Under the pieces are notes generated by a model. The model saw nothing but the letters and a program-made list of their open reading frames with translations, ran no database searches and was not told where the DNA came from. Below are positions 42,698-52,000 of a stretch of 52,385 bases of DNA, piece after piece. The position numbers were made by a program, and so were the translations under genes. The stretch is from Salinisphaera sp. UBA1666 (lineage in GTDB: Bacteria > Pseudomonadota > Gammaproteobacteria > Nevskiales > Salinisphaeraceae). Positions within the stretch are counted from its first letter, which is position 1, and the number at the start of each line of letters is the position of its first letter. The stretch is taken from NCBI GenBank assembly GCA_002320455.1, contig DCKU01000107.1, forward strand, positions 1-52,385, in the 5' to 3' direction.

Positions 42698-44959
42698 CTA
42701 GGCCTGCTCGGCGGTCTCGCTGGAGGTAATGTCCAAGTCGAGGGTGTCGCCGGCCACGCGAACCACGACCCGGCCGCCGTTGGCCAGCTCGCCGAACAGC
42801 AGCTCGTCGGCCAGGGGCTTCTTGATGTGCTCCTGAATGGTGCGGCCCATCGGTCGGGCGCCCATGTTTTCGTCGTAGCCCTTCTCGGCCAGCCAGGACC
42901 GCGCCTCGGGCTCGACCACGAGCTCGACGTGACGCGCTTCGAGCTGTGCCTCCAGCTCCAGCACAAACTTATCCACCACGCGCTCGATGACCTCGCCCTT
43001 GAGCGGGGCGAACTGAATGACCGCGTCCAGACGGTTCCGGAACTCGGGCGTGAACCCGCGCCGAATCGCCTCCATCCCGTCCGAGCTGTTGTCCGACGGG
43101 TTGAAGCCGATACCGCGGCTGGCCATCTGTTCGGCCCCGGCGTTGGTGGTCATCACCAGAATCACGTTGCGGAAGTCGGCCTTGCGCCCGTTGTTATCGG
43201 TCAGCGTCCCGTGATCCATCACCTGCAGCAGCAGGTTGAAGATATCGGGATGGGCTTTTTCGATCTCATCGAGCAGCACCACAGAGTGTGGCTGCTTGTT
43301 GACTGCCTCGGTTAGCAAACCGCCCTGGTCGTAGCCCACATAGCCCGGCGGCGCGCCGATCAGGCGCGACACGGTATGCCGCTCCATGTACTCGGACATG
43401 TCGAAGCGTGTCAGCTCAACGCCGAGATGCAGGGCGAGCTGGCGCGTGACCTCTGTCTTGCCCACGCCTGTGGGGCCGGCAAACAAGAACGAACCGATCG
43501 GCTTGTCGCGATTATCCAGGCCGCTGCGCGACATTTTAATAGCACTGGCCAACGAGCCCACGGCCTCGTCTTGGCCGAAGATGACCAGCTTGAGGTCGCG
43601 CTCCAGCGTCTCCAGCACCGAGCGGTCGTCGCGCGAGACGCTCTTGGACGGGATACGCGCGATCCGCGAGACCATCTCCTCGATGTCACGCACCTGCACG
43701 GTCTTGCGCTTTTTGGTCGAGGGCCGCAAGCGCAGACGCGCGCCGGCTTCGTCGATCAGATCGATCGCCTTGTCGGGCAGATGCCGATCATTGATATGCC
43801 GCGCGGACAGCTCGGCTGCCGCCTCCAGCGCCGGCTGGGTGAAGCGCACCTGGTGATGCTCTTCAAAGCGATCCTTCAACCCGGTGAGAATCTTCACCGT
43901 ATCGGCCACGCTCGGCTCCGGCACATCGACTTTCTGGAACCGGCGCGCCAGCGCGCGGTCTTTCTCGAAGATATTGCGGAATTCTTGGTACGTCGTTGCC
44001 CCCATGCAGCGCAGCTCGCCCGAGGCCAGCTTGGGCTTGAGCAGGTTGGAGGCATCCATGACGCCGCCCGAGGCCGCGCCGGCGCCGATTACGGTATGGA
44101 TCTCGTCGATGAACAACACTGCGCCGTCCTGCTTGGCCAGCTCCGCCAGTACGCCCTTCAAGCGTTTCTCGAAATCGCCGCGGTACTTTGTGCCCGCGAT
44201 CAGGGCCCCGAGATCCAGCGAATAAATCACGCTGTGCGACAGGATGTCGGGTACCCGCTCCTCGACGATCATGCGCGCCAGGCCTTCGGCGATAGCCGTC
44301 TTGCCGACGCCTGCCTCACCCACCAGCAGCGGGTTGTTCTTGCGCCGGCGGCACAGCGTCTGGATGACGCGCTCTAGCTCATGATCCCGCCCAATCAACG
44401 GATCGATATCACCTTCCGCGGCCTTGCGGTTCAGGTTGGTCGCGTACTGCTGAAGCGGCGACTGGTTGGACTCGCCCTCTTCGCCCTGCGCGGCTGCGGC
44501 TTCGCTGGACTCGCCTGCGCCGTCTTCGGCCTTGCCGACGCCATGCGAGACATAATTGACCACGTCCAGACGTGTGACGTCCTGCTCGCCCAGCAGATAG
44601 ACCGCGTGCGACTCCTGCTCTGAAAAAATCGCGATCAGTACGTTGACCGCCGTGACCTCTTTTTTGCCCGACGATTGGACGTGATAGACCGCTCGTTGCA
44701 ACACACGCTGAAAGCCGAGCGTCGGCTGAACCTCGTGGTCTTCGCCGGCCGGCACCACCGGCACATGGGTGTCGATATAGTCCTTGAGCTCTTGCTCAAG
44801 ACGCGGAATATCGGTGCTGACCGCTTCGAGCACCTCGACGACCGCGGGATTGTCGAGCAAGGACACCAGCAGATGCTCGACGGTGAGCATTTCGTGATGT
44901 TGACGGCGTGCCACCATGAAAGCGGCATCCAGTGCAGTCTGCAGTTCTTGGCTGAGCAT
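42698..44959 (-). CDS. clpA: ATP-dependent Clp protease ATP-binding subunit ClpA
   Basis: ClpA is the AAA+ unfoldase that feeds ClpP and, with ClpS, degrades N-end-rule substrates. It has an N-terminal Clp repeat domain (residues 1-145, DAAFMVARRQHHEMLTVEHL) and an acidic linker rich in Glu/Ala. AAA1 has Walker A GEAGVGKT (214-221) and GTKYRGDFEKRLK. AAA2 has Walker A GPTGVGKT near residue 495, followed by SEYMERHTVSRLIGAPPGYV. At 753 aa it matches E. coli (758). It follows clpS by 58 nt, the conserved clpS-clpA pair, and ends at a bidirectional terminator. Confidence 0.97.
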   Translation of the reverse strand: MLSQELQTALDAAFMVARRQHHEMLTVEHLLVSLLDNPAVVEVLEAVSTDIPRLEQELKDYIDTHVPVVPAGEDHEVQPTLGFQRVLQRAVYHVQSSGKKEVTAVNVLIAIFSEQESHAVYLLGEQDVTRLDVVNYVSHGVGKAEDGAGESSEAAAAQGEEGESNQSPLQQYATNLNRKAAEGDIDPLIGRDHELERVIQTLCRRRKNNPLLVGEAGVGKTAIAEGLARMIVEERVPDILSHSVIYSLDLGALIAGTKYRGDFEKRLKGVLAELAKQDGAVLFIDEIHTVIGAGAASGGVMDASNLLKPKLASGELRCMGATTYQEFRNIFEKDRALARRFQKVDVPEPSVADTVKILTGLKDRFEEHHQVRFTQPALEAAAELSARHINDRHLPDKAIDLIDEAGARLRLRPSTKKRKTVQVRDIEEMVSRIARIPSKSVSRDDRSVLETLERDLKLVIFGQDEAVGSLASAIKMSRSGLDNRDKPIGSFLFAGPTGVGKTEVTRQLALHLGVELTRFDMSEYMERHTVSRLIGAPPGYVGYDQGGLLTEAVNKQPHSVVLLDEIEKAHPDIFNLLLQVMDHGTLTDNNGRKADFRNVILVMTTNAGAEQMASRGIGFNPSDNSSDGMEAIRRGFTPEFRNRLDAVIQFAPLKGEVIERVVDKFVLELEAQLEARHVELVVEPEARSWLAEKGYDENMGARPMGRTIQEHIKKPLADELLFGELANGGRVVVRVAGDTLDLDITSSETAEQA

Positions 44960-45017
44960 TATGCGTCCCCGAACTTGACGTTCGTTTAAGACCGATCACG
45001 CGCGCGGCACGTGCGAA

Positions 45018-45359
45018 TTAGGCCTGTTCCATAGTACACAACAGCGGGTGCTGGTGTGCGCGGGCATGGTCGTTGACCTGCGTGACCTTGGTCTCGGCGA
45101 TTTGTGCCGTATAGGTACCGGCCACGGCCTTACCCCGGGTATGAACGGTCAGCATGATCTGAACCGCCTGTTCGCGATCACGAACGAAATACGTCATCAG
45201 ACATTCGACGACAAACTCCATCGGCGTGAAGTCATCGTTATGCATGATGACCTTGTACATCGGCGGCTTTTTGGTCTTCGGTTTGGCCGGAGCAACGGCC
45301 AGATCGTCATCGCCCTGGCCGTCGCCTTGGCGGGTATCGGGCTTGTCGGTATCCGTCAT
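45018..45359 (-). CDS. clpS: ATP-dependent Clp protease adaptor ClpS
   Basis: ClpS delivers N-degron proteins to ClpA. The core MYKVIMHNDDFTPMEFV, the MLTVHTRGKAVAGTYTAQIA segment and the ending HPLLCTMEQA are typical. The start was set to MTDTDKPDTRQ (45359) after an AGAGG box, giving 113 aa. A 62-residue longer frame is intergenic. The N-terminal 35 residues are polar and presumably flexible, as needed for ClpA binding. A hairpin (GCGGCG/CGCCGC, 45378-45394) lies just upstream of the ribosome binding site and could affect translation (inference). Confidence 0.95.
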   Translation of the reverse strand: MTDTDKPDTRQGDGQGDDDLAVAPAKPKTKKPPMYKVIMHNDDFTPMEFVVECLMTYFVRDREQAVQIMLTVHTRGKAVAGTYTAQIAETKVTQVNDHARAHQHPLLCTMEQA

Positions 45360-45543
45360 CACGACCTCTGGAAGACCGCGGCGATAAGCGCCGCGTTGCT
45401 GACTTGCGTTCCTGCAGGATTCGTTTTCCAGGGCGGTTTTGGATGCGCCGCCCAACGACCTGATGGCACTCGATATTGGGACGATTCCGCTTGAATCAAA
45501 GACACGGCACCCGCCTCGTCGCAGGCAGGATGTTGCCCACGAC

Positions 45544-45577
45544 AAAAGCGCGGGCCAGCAATGCCGACCCGCGCCTT
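45544..45577 (-). terminator. Terminator after rpmF
   Basis: On the minus strand GCGCGGG pairs with CCCGCGC around a 13-nt partly paired loop, followed by T4 (45544-45547 on the plus strand). It lies 46 nt after the rpmF stop and supports rpmF being the last gene of its transcript. Confidence 0.7.
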
Positions 45578-45622
45578 TGAATCCGCTATTGGCCCGTCGT
45601 TTTCAGACCGGCCGGCGACGTT

Positions 45623-45808
45623 TTATGCGTCGTCCTTGGTCTCGACAACCTGGCGACCGCGATAGAAGCCGTCGCGCGAGACGTGATGACGACGATGGGT
45701 CTCACCCGTCGTCGCGTCCACCGACAGCGTCGGCGGGTTCATGCTGGCGTGCGTGTTGCGACGCTTGTCGCGCTTGGAACGAGATTTACGGTTCTGTTGA
45801 ACGGCCAT
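45623..45808 (-). CDS. rpmF: 50S ribosomal protein L32
   Basis: A 61-aa L32: MAVQQNRKSRSKRDKRRNTH, then PPTLSVDATTGETHRRHHVS and DGFYRGRQVV. The zinc-type CxxC pairs are absent, as in other gammaproteobacterial L32. AAGG precedes the ATG. It lies 22 nt after yceD. In most relatives plsX and the fab genes follow rpmF. Here a terminator and clpS follow instead. Confidence 0.97.
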   Translation of the reverse strand: MAVQQNRKSRSKRDKRRNTHASMNPPTLSVDATTGETHRRHHVSRDGFYRGRQVVETKDDA

Positions 45809-45830
45809 AGCCTTGCCCTTTGGGTTGTGC

Positions 45831-46397
45831 TCAGTTCGTTTTATCGCCGTCGCTGGCTTTTAAAGCAGCCAGCGCGGCGAACGGATTAGTTTTGTCTTGC
45901 GACGCCGCAGCACTGTCGTGCACGGCCTCGCCCTGTTCCTTGTCGCGCGAAAACGCGTGTTCGCAGTCGGCTCTATCGCATACCACTGTAATCGGCAGCG
46001 CCAACAACAGCTCGTCGTCAACCAGCGAGTAAAGATCCAGCAGCTGGCCGTCGGCCAACATCGGCTCCCAGTCGCGCGGCACGTCGGCTGCCGCCTCGTC
46101 GTTGGCCACCGCCATGCCTCGGATCGCAGTATCCACGGCCACCGGGGTCGCCTCTAAACAACGCTGACAGGCCAACGCCAACGTGACGCTCGCCTGGCCT
46201 TCAACGATCACCCGGCGCTGCCCGTCTTCCTTGAAGCCAATCGCGACCGAGACCTTATCGTCACCGCATGAATCTGCAACACAAACGGCCCGGATACGCG
46301 GCAGCGCCGACAGCGCGATCTCACCGCCGTAAGCCGCCTGATCGAACGCGGCACGCCGATAATCCAGACGTCTGGGAAGTGCGCCACTCTCCGACAT
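45831..46397 (-). CDS. yceD: YceD family protein (DUF177), 23S rRNA accumulation
   Basis: YceD-family proteins affect 23S rRNA accumulation and nearly always precede rpmF. The conserved LACQRCLEATP segment (CxxC) and the later CDRADCEHAF Cys pair suggest a metal site. The C-terminus has the DKTNPFAALAALK motif typical of the family. The start was set to MSESGALPRRLD (46397), giving 188 aa. There is no ribosome binding site. A good promoter puts the transcript start about 2-3 nt before this ATG, so the message may be leaderless. An in-frame start at 46427 would lie inside that promoter. Confidence 0.92.
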   Translation of the reverse strand: MSESGALPRRLDYRRAAFDQAAYGGEIALSALPRIRAVCVADSCGDDKVSVAIGFKEDGQRRVIVEGQASVTLALACQRCLEATPVAVDTAIRGMAVANDEAAADVPRDWEPMLADGQLLDLYSLVDDELLLALPITVVCDRADCEHAFSRDKEQGEAVHDSAAASQDKTNPFAALAALKASDGDKTN

Positions 46398-46405
46398 GGC
46401 GCGCG

Positions 46406-46434
46406 ATGATAGGCCGATGATCGCCATACGTCAA
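46406..46434 (-). promoter_or_regulatory. Sigma70 promoter of yceD-rpmF
   Basis: Read on the minus strand: TTGACG (46429-46434), a 17-nt spacer and TATCAT (46406-46411). The expected start near 46399-46400 is almost at the yceD ATG (46397). Confidence 0.6.
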
Positions 46435-46505
46435 AACATGATGCCGGCTGCGCGGTTGCGCCGCCTCATTTATGCTCGCCGGCTGGTCCCGCGTCCAAGC
46501 CTCTT

Positions 46506-47108
46506 ATGCCTGTAACCCCTCCCGATCAAGCACCTGACGTGATCCTGGCCTCGAGCTCGGTCTTTCGAGCCGCGCTGCTCGAACAGATCGGCCTGTCGTT
46601 CACCACGCAAAGCCCGGATATCGACGAATCGGCGCGCACCGATGAGTCTGCCGACGCGCTTGCCCTACGCCTGGCCGAGGGCAAGGCAGCCAAGATCGCC
46701 GCCGCGCATCCACAAGCGATCGTGATCGGCTCCGACCAGGTCGCTCACGTCGAGGGCCGTATTCTGGGCAAGCCCGGCACGCCTGAGAAAGCGCGTGAAC
46801 AACTGGCTTTTCAGTCCGGGCGTACCGTGGCTTTTCATACCGGTGTTTGTGTGATGGCCCCGGCGTTTGTTGTTCCGCGAACACATCTCGAAACGGTGCA
46901 CACCACGTTTCGCAACCTCAATGAGGCCGAAATTGCGCGTTACGTGGCCGCGGAAGACGTGACCGCTACGGCCGGCAGCATGAAAAGCGAGGGTTTGGGA
47001 ATCACGCTTGTCGAAGCGATCGAGTCCGCTGATCCGAGCGCGCTGATCGGCCTGCCGCTGATCGCCGTGCGCCGGCTCCTGGCCGAGGCCGGCCTTGCGC
47101 TGCCGTAA
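46506..47108 (+). CDS. maf: Maf family nucleotide pyrophosphatase (YceF-like)
   Basis: Maf proteins hydrolyse non-canonical or modified NTPs. The YceF branch prefers 7-methyl-GTP. The N-terminal VILASSSVFRAALLEQIGL, VIGSDQVAHVEGRILGKPG, and the late SADPSALIGLPLIAVRRLL segment match YceF. The catalytic Asp is in GSDQ. The 200 aa length fits. It is divergent from yceD, as is common, and converges on the HAD gene with a 31-nt gap and no hairpin. Confidence 0.92.
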   Translation: MPVTPPDQAPDVILASSSVFRAALLEQIGLSFTTQSPDIDESARTDESADALALRLAEGKAAKIAAAHPQAIVIGSDQVAHVEGRILGKPGTPEKAREQLAFQSGRTVAFHTGVCVMAPAFVVPRTHLETVHTTFRNLNEAEIARYVAAEDVTATAGSMKSEGLGITLVEAIESADPSALIGLPLIAVRRLLAEAGLALP

Positions 47109-47139
47109 GGTCTGCGATCGTCTGCGCCAGCTTTCAGCG

Positions 47140-47814
47140 TCAAGACTCGGTTACGCCGTCGAACCGACCCGCCAGCCACGGCGGCAGAGCGCCAATGTTC
47201 GGCAAGACGGCGATAGCCCCGGCGCGCTTTAATCGAGCCTCATCGTGTACACCGGTGCCTACGGCCACGCCGTCGACGCCGGCTGCCCGGGCCATGAACA
47301 TATCGTATTCAGTATCGCCGACGACCAGCGCGCGGGCGGGCTCGGTGGCCGTGCGCAAAAGCAGATCCTCGACCAGATTCGGCGCCGGCTTGGGCGCGGA
47401 TTCGTCGGCACAGCGCGTCAGACGAAACAACTCACGCGAGCGCGTGTCGGCCAGCGCCCGGTCCAGACCGCGTCGCGATTTGCCGGTGGCCACCGACAGC
47501 GTATAACCCGCTTCACGAAGCTCAGCCAGCGTGTCCAGCACGTCATCGAACAGCCGTGCCTTGGTTTTAGGCCAGCCGTAGCGCGCCCGGTAGGCGGCTA
47601 ATCGCGACCGCACCTTGGCCGGGTCGAGCTCGGGCCAGAGCCGGCCCAGGATGTCCTGAATGCTCATGCCAATCAGCTCGCGCATCTGGGCGGGCGTACG
47701 CTCGGGCAGGCCGGTGTCTTGAATGGCCTGCTGGAGCGAGCCCACCAGATCACCGGCCGAGTCGGCCAGCGTGCCGTCCCAATCAAAGATGATCAGCTCG
47801 TAACGCGCGTTCAT
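47140..47814 (-). CDS. HAD-family phosphatase (phosphoglycolate phosphatase-like)
   Basis: A 224-aa HAD hydrolase of subfamily IA. Motif I is FDWDGTLADS with the nucleophile Asp11 and Asp13. Motif II lies in LSVATGKSRRG, motif III Lys is in SAPKPAPN, and motif IV is VVGDTEYDM. The substrate is not clear. Genes at this place next to rluC are usually annotated as phosphoglycolate phosphatase-like. It overlaps the end of rluC by 4 nt (ATGA) and should be co-translated with it. Confidence 0.9.
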   Translation of the reverse strand: MNARYELIIFDWDGTLADSAGDLVGSLQQAIQDTGLPERTPAQMRELIGMSIQDILGRLWPELDPAKVRSRLAAYRARYGWPKTKARLFDDVLDTLAELREAGYTLSVATGKSRRGLDRALADTRSRELFRLTRCADESAPKPAPNLVEDLLLRTATEPARALVVGDTEYDMFMARAAGVDGVAVGTGVHDEARLKRAGAIAVLPNIGALPPWLAGRFDGVTES

Positions 47815-48767
47815 GCCACCGGCTCCAGCCGCGTCAGCGCATCGGCCAGGTCCGCAGCTAGCGGTGCTGTGAACACACAGCGCGTGCCGCCGAAGTCCAG
47901 CTGTACTTCAGACGCGTGAAGAAACAGGCGCGACAGCCCTGCGGCCTTCCAGCGCGCAGTGGCTGCGTTGGCCGCGTATTTCTCGTCCACGGCGATCGGG
48001 TGACCGCAGTGCGCGGCATGCACACGAATCTGGTGCGTGCGCCCGGTACGAATCGTGACCGACATCAAGGTGGCGCCGCGAAACGCTTGCTCCGGCGTAA
48101 AGATCGATAGCGCGGTCTTGCCGCCTGCGTGATCGACCGTGACCACGCGCTCACCGGCACGCTCGACGTCCCGGGATAGCGGTGCGTCAACTTCGCGCAC
48201 GCCGTGTTGCCATGCGCCCTCGACCAGCGCCTGATAGCGCTTGGTGGCTGAAATATCGTTCAGCGCGGCGCGCAGACCGTCTAGTGCGGCGCGCGAGCGC
48301 GCCACCAGCAATACGCCGCTGGTCTGACGATCGATCCGGTGAACCAGCTCGAAATATTCATCTGGCCGGGCCGCCCGTAACACCTCGATCAGGCCGAAAC
48401 GCTGGCCCGTACCGGCGTGCACGGCAAGCCCCGGCGGTTTATTGAACACCAAGTAATCCGGCGTCTCCTCGATAATTGTCTCGGTCACGCGCTGCATGAG
48501 CGCGTCCGGCGGGCGCTCGGTCGGTCGCTTGGGCTTCTCGACCACCGGCGGCAGGCGTACCGAGTCGTCGACGGCAATACGCGTGGCCGGCTTGGCCCGC
48601 CCTTTGTTCACCCGCACTTCGCCGCTGCGAATGATCTTGTAGATACGCGACTTCGGCACATCTTTGAAGACGCGCATCAGATAATTGTCCAGACGCATGC
48701 CGTCGTCATCGGCGGCGATCTGTACGTAGCGGACTTGAGGGCGTTCGAAGGTCAGATTACACTCCAA
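47811..48767 (-). CDS. rluC: 23S rRNA pseudouridine synthase RluC
   Basis: RluC makes pseudouridine at positions 955, 2504 and 2580 of 23S rRNA in E. coli. It has an N-terminal S4 domain (MRLDNYLMRVFKDVPKSRIY, then IRSGEVRVNKGRAKP) and a catalytic domain with HRIDRQTSG (catalytic Asp146) and RTGRTHQIRVH. At 318 aa it is normal. The only start that keeps the N-terminus is a TTG at 48767. The first internal ATG is at codon 24 and would cut into the S4 domain. It is divergent from rne across a 306-nt gap, as in E. coli. Confidence 0.95.
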   Translation of the reverse strand: MECNLTFERPQVRYVQIAADDDGMRLDNYLMRVFKDVPKSRIYKIIRSGEVRVNKGRAKPATRIAVDDSVRLPPVVEKPKRPTERPPDALMQRVTETIIEETPDYLVFNKPPGLAVHAGTGQRFGLIEVLRAARPDEYFELVHRIDRQTSGVLLVARSRAALDGLRAALNDISATKRYQALVEGAWQHGVREVDAPLSRDVERAGERVVTVDHAGGKTALSIFTPEQAFRGATLMSVTIRTGRTHQIRVHAAHCGHPIAVDEKYAANAATARWKAAGLSRLFLHASEVQLDFGGTRCVFTAPLAADLADALTRLEPVA

Positions 48768-49073
48768 AGGTCACGCCGAGCGCGGCCACTCGAGACAAAC
48801 GAGCGGGCCTTCCGGCGTCGACCGACAGTCTTTTTCGAAAATCCGCGGCTAGGCGTCAAAGATTATCACGACGCTGCACCCCGCGATTTTTTTCGCCGAG
48901 TGAATATCTCGAACTTAGAACCATGCGCTCCTGTCTGAATGCTTTCATCTCGCTGCTGCACGTGCTGATCCAAGCGACGTGCAAGACGGCCGATGTCGCA
49001 GGTACGCGCCGCGGATTTGTTATCGCGGGCGCGGCCCGGCCAGCCAGTCGAGCGCGTTACTGGAAATCCCACC
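48768..49073. promoter_or_regulatory. Intergenic region between rluC and rne; likely long rne leader
   Basis: This is the only stretch over 300 nt without a gene. It must carry the divergent rluC and rne promoters. I found no convincing -35/-10 pair, although AT-rich patches occur at 48828-48840 and 48885-48922. E. coli rne has a long structured leader of about 360 nt through which RNase E limits its own synthesis. By position this gap could do the same (inference). A small plus-strand frame (48923-49150) runs into rne and is not credible as a gene. Confidence 0.4.
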
Positions 49074-52000
49074 ATGAAACGTATTTTGGTCAACGCCACG
49101 CAGCCCGAAGAGCTGCGCGTGGCAATCGTCGACGGACAAAAGCTGCATGATCTGGACATCGAAGTCGGCTCTCGCGAGCAGCGAAAGGCCAACGTCTACA
49201 AGGGGCGTGTAACCCGCGTCGAGCCTTCGTTGGAAGCCGCCTTTATCGACTACGGCGGCAACCGCCACGGCTTCCTTCCGCTCAAGGAAGTCGCCAAGGG
49301 CTATGTCCAGAACGACAACGACAGCAAGCACATGCTCTCCGAAGGCCAGGAGATCATCGTGCAGGTCGAAAAAGAAGAGCGCGGCAACAAGGGTGCCGCA
49401 CTAACGACCTACGTCAGCCTGGCCGGGCGCTATCTCGTGCTCATGCCCAACAATCCCAAGGCCGGCGGCGTGTCGCGTCGCATCGAGGGCGAGGAGCGCA
49501 ACGAGCTGCGCGAAGCGCTCAATCAGGTGATGGTGCCTAACGGCATGGGCGTGATCGTGCGTACCGCCGGTGTGGGTCGCGGTTCGGAAGAACTGCAGTG
49601 GGATCTGGACTATCTGGTCAACGTCTGGAACGCCATCAACGAGGCCGCTGAGGCCGACAAGGCGCCGTTCCTGGTGTATCAGGAATCCAACGTCATCATT
49701 CGCGCCCTGCGCGACTACCTGCGCGATGACATCGGTGAAGTGCTGATCGACCAGCCCGAGGTTTATGAAACCGGGCAAGAGTTCATGAAGCAGGTCATGC
49801 CGCATGCTCTGAACAAACTCAAGCACTACACCGATAACACCCCGCTGTTCACCCGTTTCCAGGTCGAGTCACAGATCGAGTCGGCTTTCGAGCGCGAAGT
49901 CACCCTGCCTTCCGGCGGCTCGATCGTCATCGACCACACCGAGGCCATGACGTCGGTGGACATCAACTCGGCGCGTGCGACCAAGGGCGGCGGCATCGAA
50001 GAAACCGCCTTCAACACCAACGTCGAAGCTGCCGAAGAGATCGCCCGCCAGCTGCGTATTCGCGATCTGGGCGGGCTGGTGGTGATCGACTTCATCGATA
50101 TGGAGTCGGCCAAGAACCAGCGCGAGGTCGAGAACCGGCTCAAACACGCGGCCAAGGCCGACCGGGCCCGCGTACAGATCGGGCGTATTTCACGCTTCGG
50201 CCTGCTGGAAATGTCGCGCCAGCGCTTGAAACCCAGCCTGTCCGAGTACTCCAGCCACGTCTGCCCGCGTTGCCTGGGCCGCGGCTCGATCCGCAGCGTG
50301 GAATCACTCTCGCTGTCGATCCTGCGCCTGCTGGAAGAAGAAGCCATGAAACCCGGCACCGGCCGCGTGATCGTGCAGCTGCCCGTGCCGGTGGCCAGCT
50401 TCCTGCTCAACGAAAAACGCGCCGACCTGGAAAATCTCGAACACCGGGCCAAGACCCGCGTCACGCTGATTCCCAACACCGAGCTGGAAACCCCGCACTA
50501 CGAGATCAAGCGGGTCCGCGCCGATCAGCTCGAGGAAGACGACAACGCCGTCGCCAGCCACAAGATCGATACCCACGTCGATATCGAGAAGCCGGCCGAA
50601 CCCGACCACGCGGCGCTGCGCGCCAAGCGTGAGGAACCCGCCGTCAAGCGCGTGGCTCGGCCTGAAGCGCCGGCCGTCGATCAACGTGCCCCGGCCGAGG
50701 TCAGCGGCCAACCCGCCGGACAGATGAGCAACCCGCCGACGGCCTGGCAACAGCTCTGGGACGCGTTCCGACGCATCTTCGGCGACATGGGCCACGGCCA
50801 TAGCCAGCAGCAGCGCGAGGCGCTGCCCGGCCAGACCGAGCCCGGCAACGACACCACGTCCGCCCAACCCGCCAGTGCCAAGTCGCAGGCACCGGCGCAA
50901 AAGCCGCGTACCGACGATTCCGGCGCCGATCGATCCGCCGGCAACAACAAACAGGCCCGGTCGTCCGGCGACGGCGCCGATAGCGACGACGACAACGGTA
51001 ATCGACAGCAAGGCCGGCGCGGCGGACGACGCCGCGGCGGACGCAACCGCAATCGTCGCCAGAACGACGACAACGGCCAGTCCGATAACGGCCAGGATTC
51101 TGGCTCGGCCAAAGACCAGAGTGGCCAGAATGGCCAAAGCGGCCAGAACGCCAAGCCCGGCGACAACAGCAACAAGTCGAAGAATACGGACAAGTCTTCG
51201 GCCAAGGGTGGCAACGGCCAGAACAAGCCGGCGTCGGCCGATAAGGCGCGCGACGAGGTCAAGGACACCGACGCGCCAGCCCCTGCGCCCGAACCGGACC
51301 TGATCGCCCCGGCCGATACGCTCGATGAAAAGAGCCGGGCCCGCCACAACATCGAAAAAGCCTCGGCCCGTCGGGCGCGCCAGCAACCCCAGGCCTCGGC
51401 CGACGCGACCGACGGCACGGCAACGCTATCGGACGCCGCCGCCGCAAAAGCCAAGACCACGCCGAGCAGCGCGGCGAGCGACACAGCCCCCGCAAAGACG
51501 AACGGCAAGCGAGGCGCCCGAGCCAATAAGCCGGACGGCGAGGAGATCGCCGAAGCGAAGAACACCGATTCAGCGCTGTCGGACGACAAGCCCGCTAAGC
51601 CGGCCAAAAAGCCCGACCCGAAGGACGAGCCCTGGTCGGCGGTCACCGCCAGTGACAACGCCAAGCGGGCCTCGGAACACCTCGACGTCGGTACCGCGGA
51701 ACAACCGGCGGGTGCTTCGAACGAGCCCGTGGTCGCAGGTCAGACCGACGAGGCCAGCCCGGACGCGCCGGCCAAGCCGAAAAAGACCAAGCCGCGCCGC
51801 CCGCGCAAGCGCAAAGCCGCGTCCCAGGCGGGTCAAGGCGGCGACGACGCGCCAGAGTCGTCGGCTACGAGCGCCCCGGCGCCAGCGCCGGCGATCGAGG
51901 CCGATCAGCAGCCGGCCGAGGTGGTGGATGAAGCCTCGCAAGCACGAGACGGCGACGCCCCGGCAACGCCCGCAGAAACGCCTGTCGCGGAGTCGCTCGC

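Noticed and set aside
48923..49150. Small plus-strand frame in the rne leader
   Set aside because: It has no ribosome binding site, overlaps the rne start out of frame, and resembles nothing known.
50304..51664. Two long minus-strand frames (360 and 327 codons) opposite rne
   Set aside because: They are compositional mirrors of the low-complexity rne tail, rich in Ala/Gly/Leu/Arg or Ser, with no family features or ribosome binding site.
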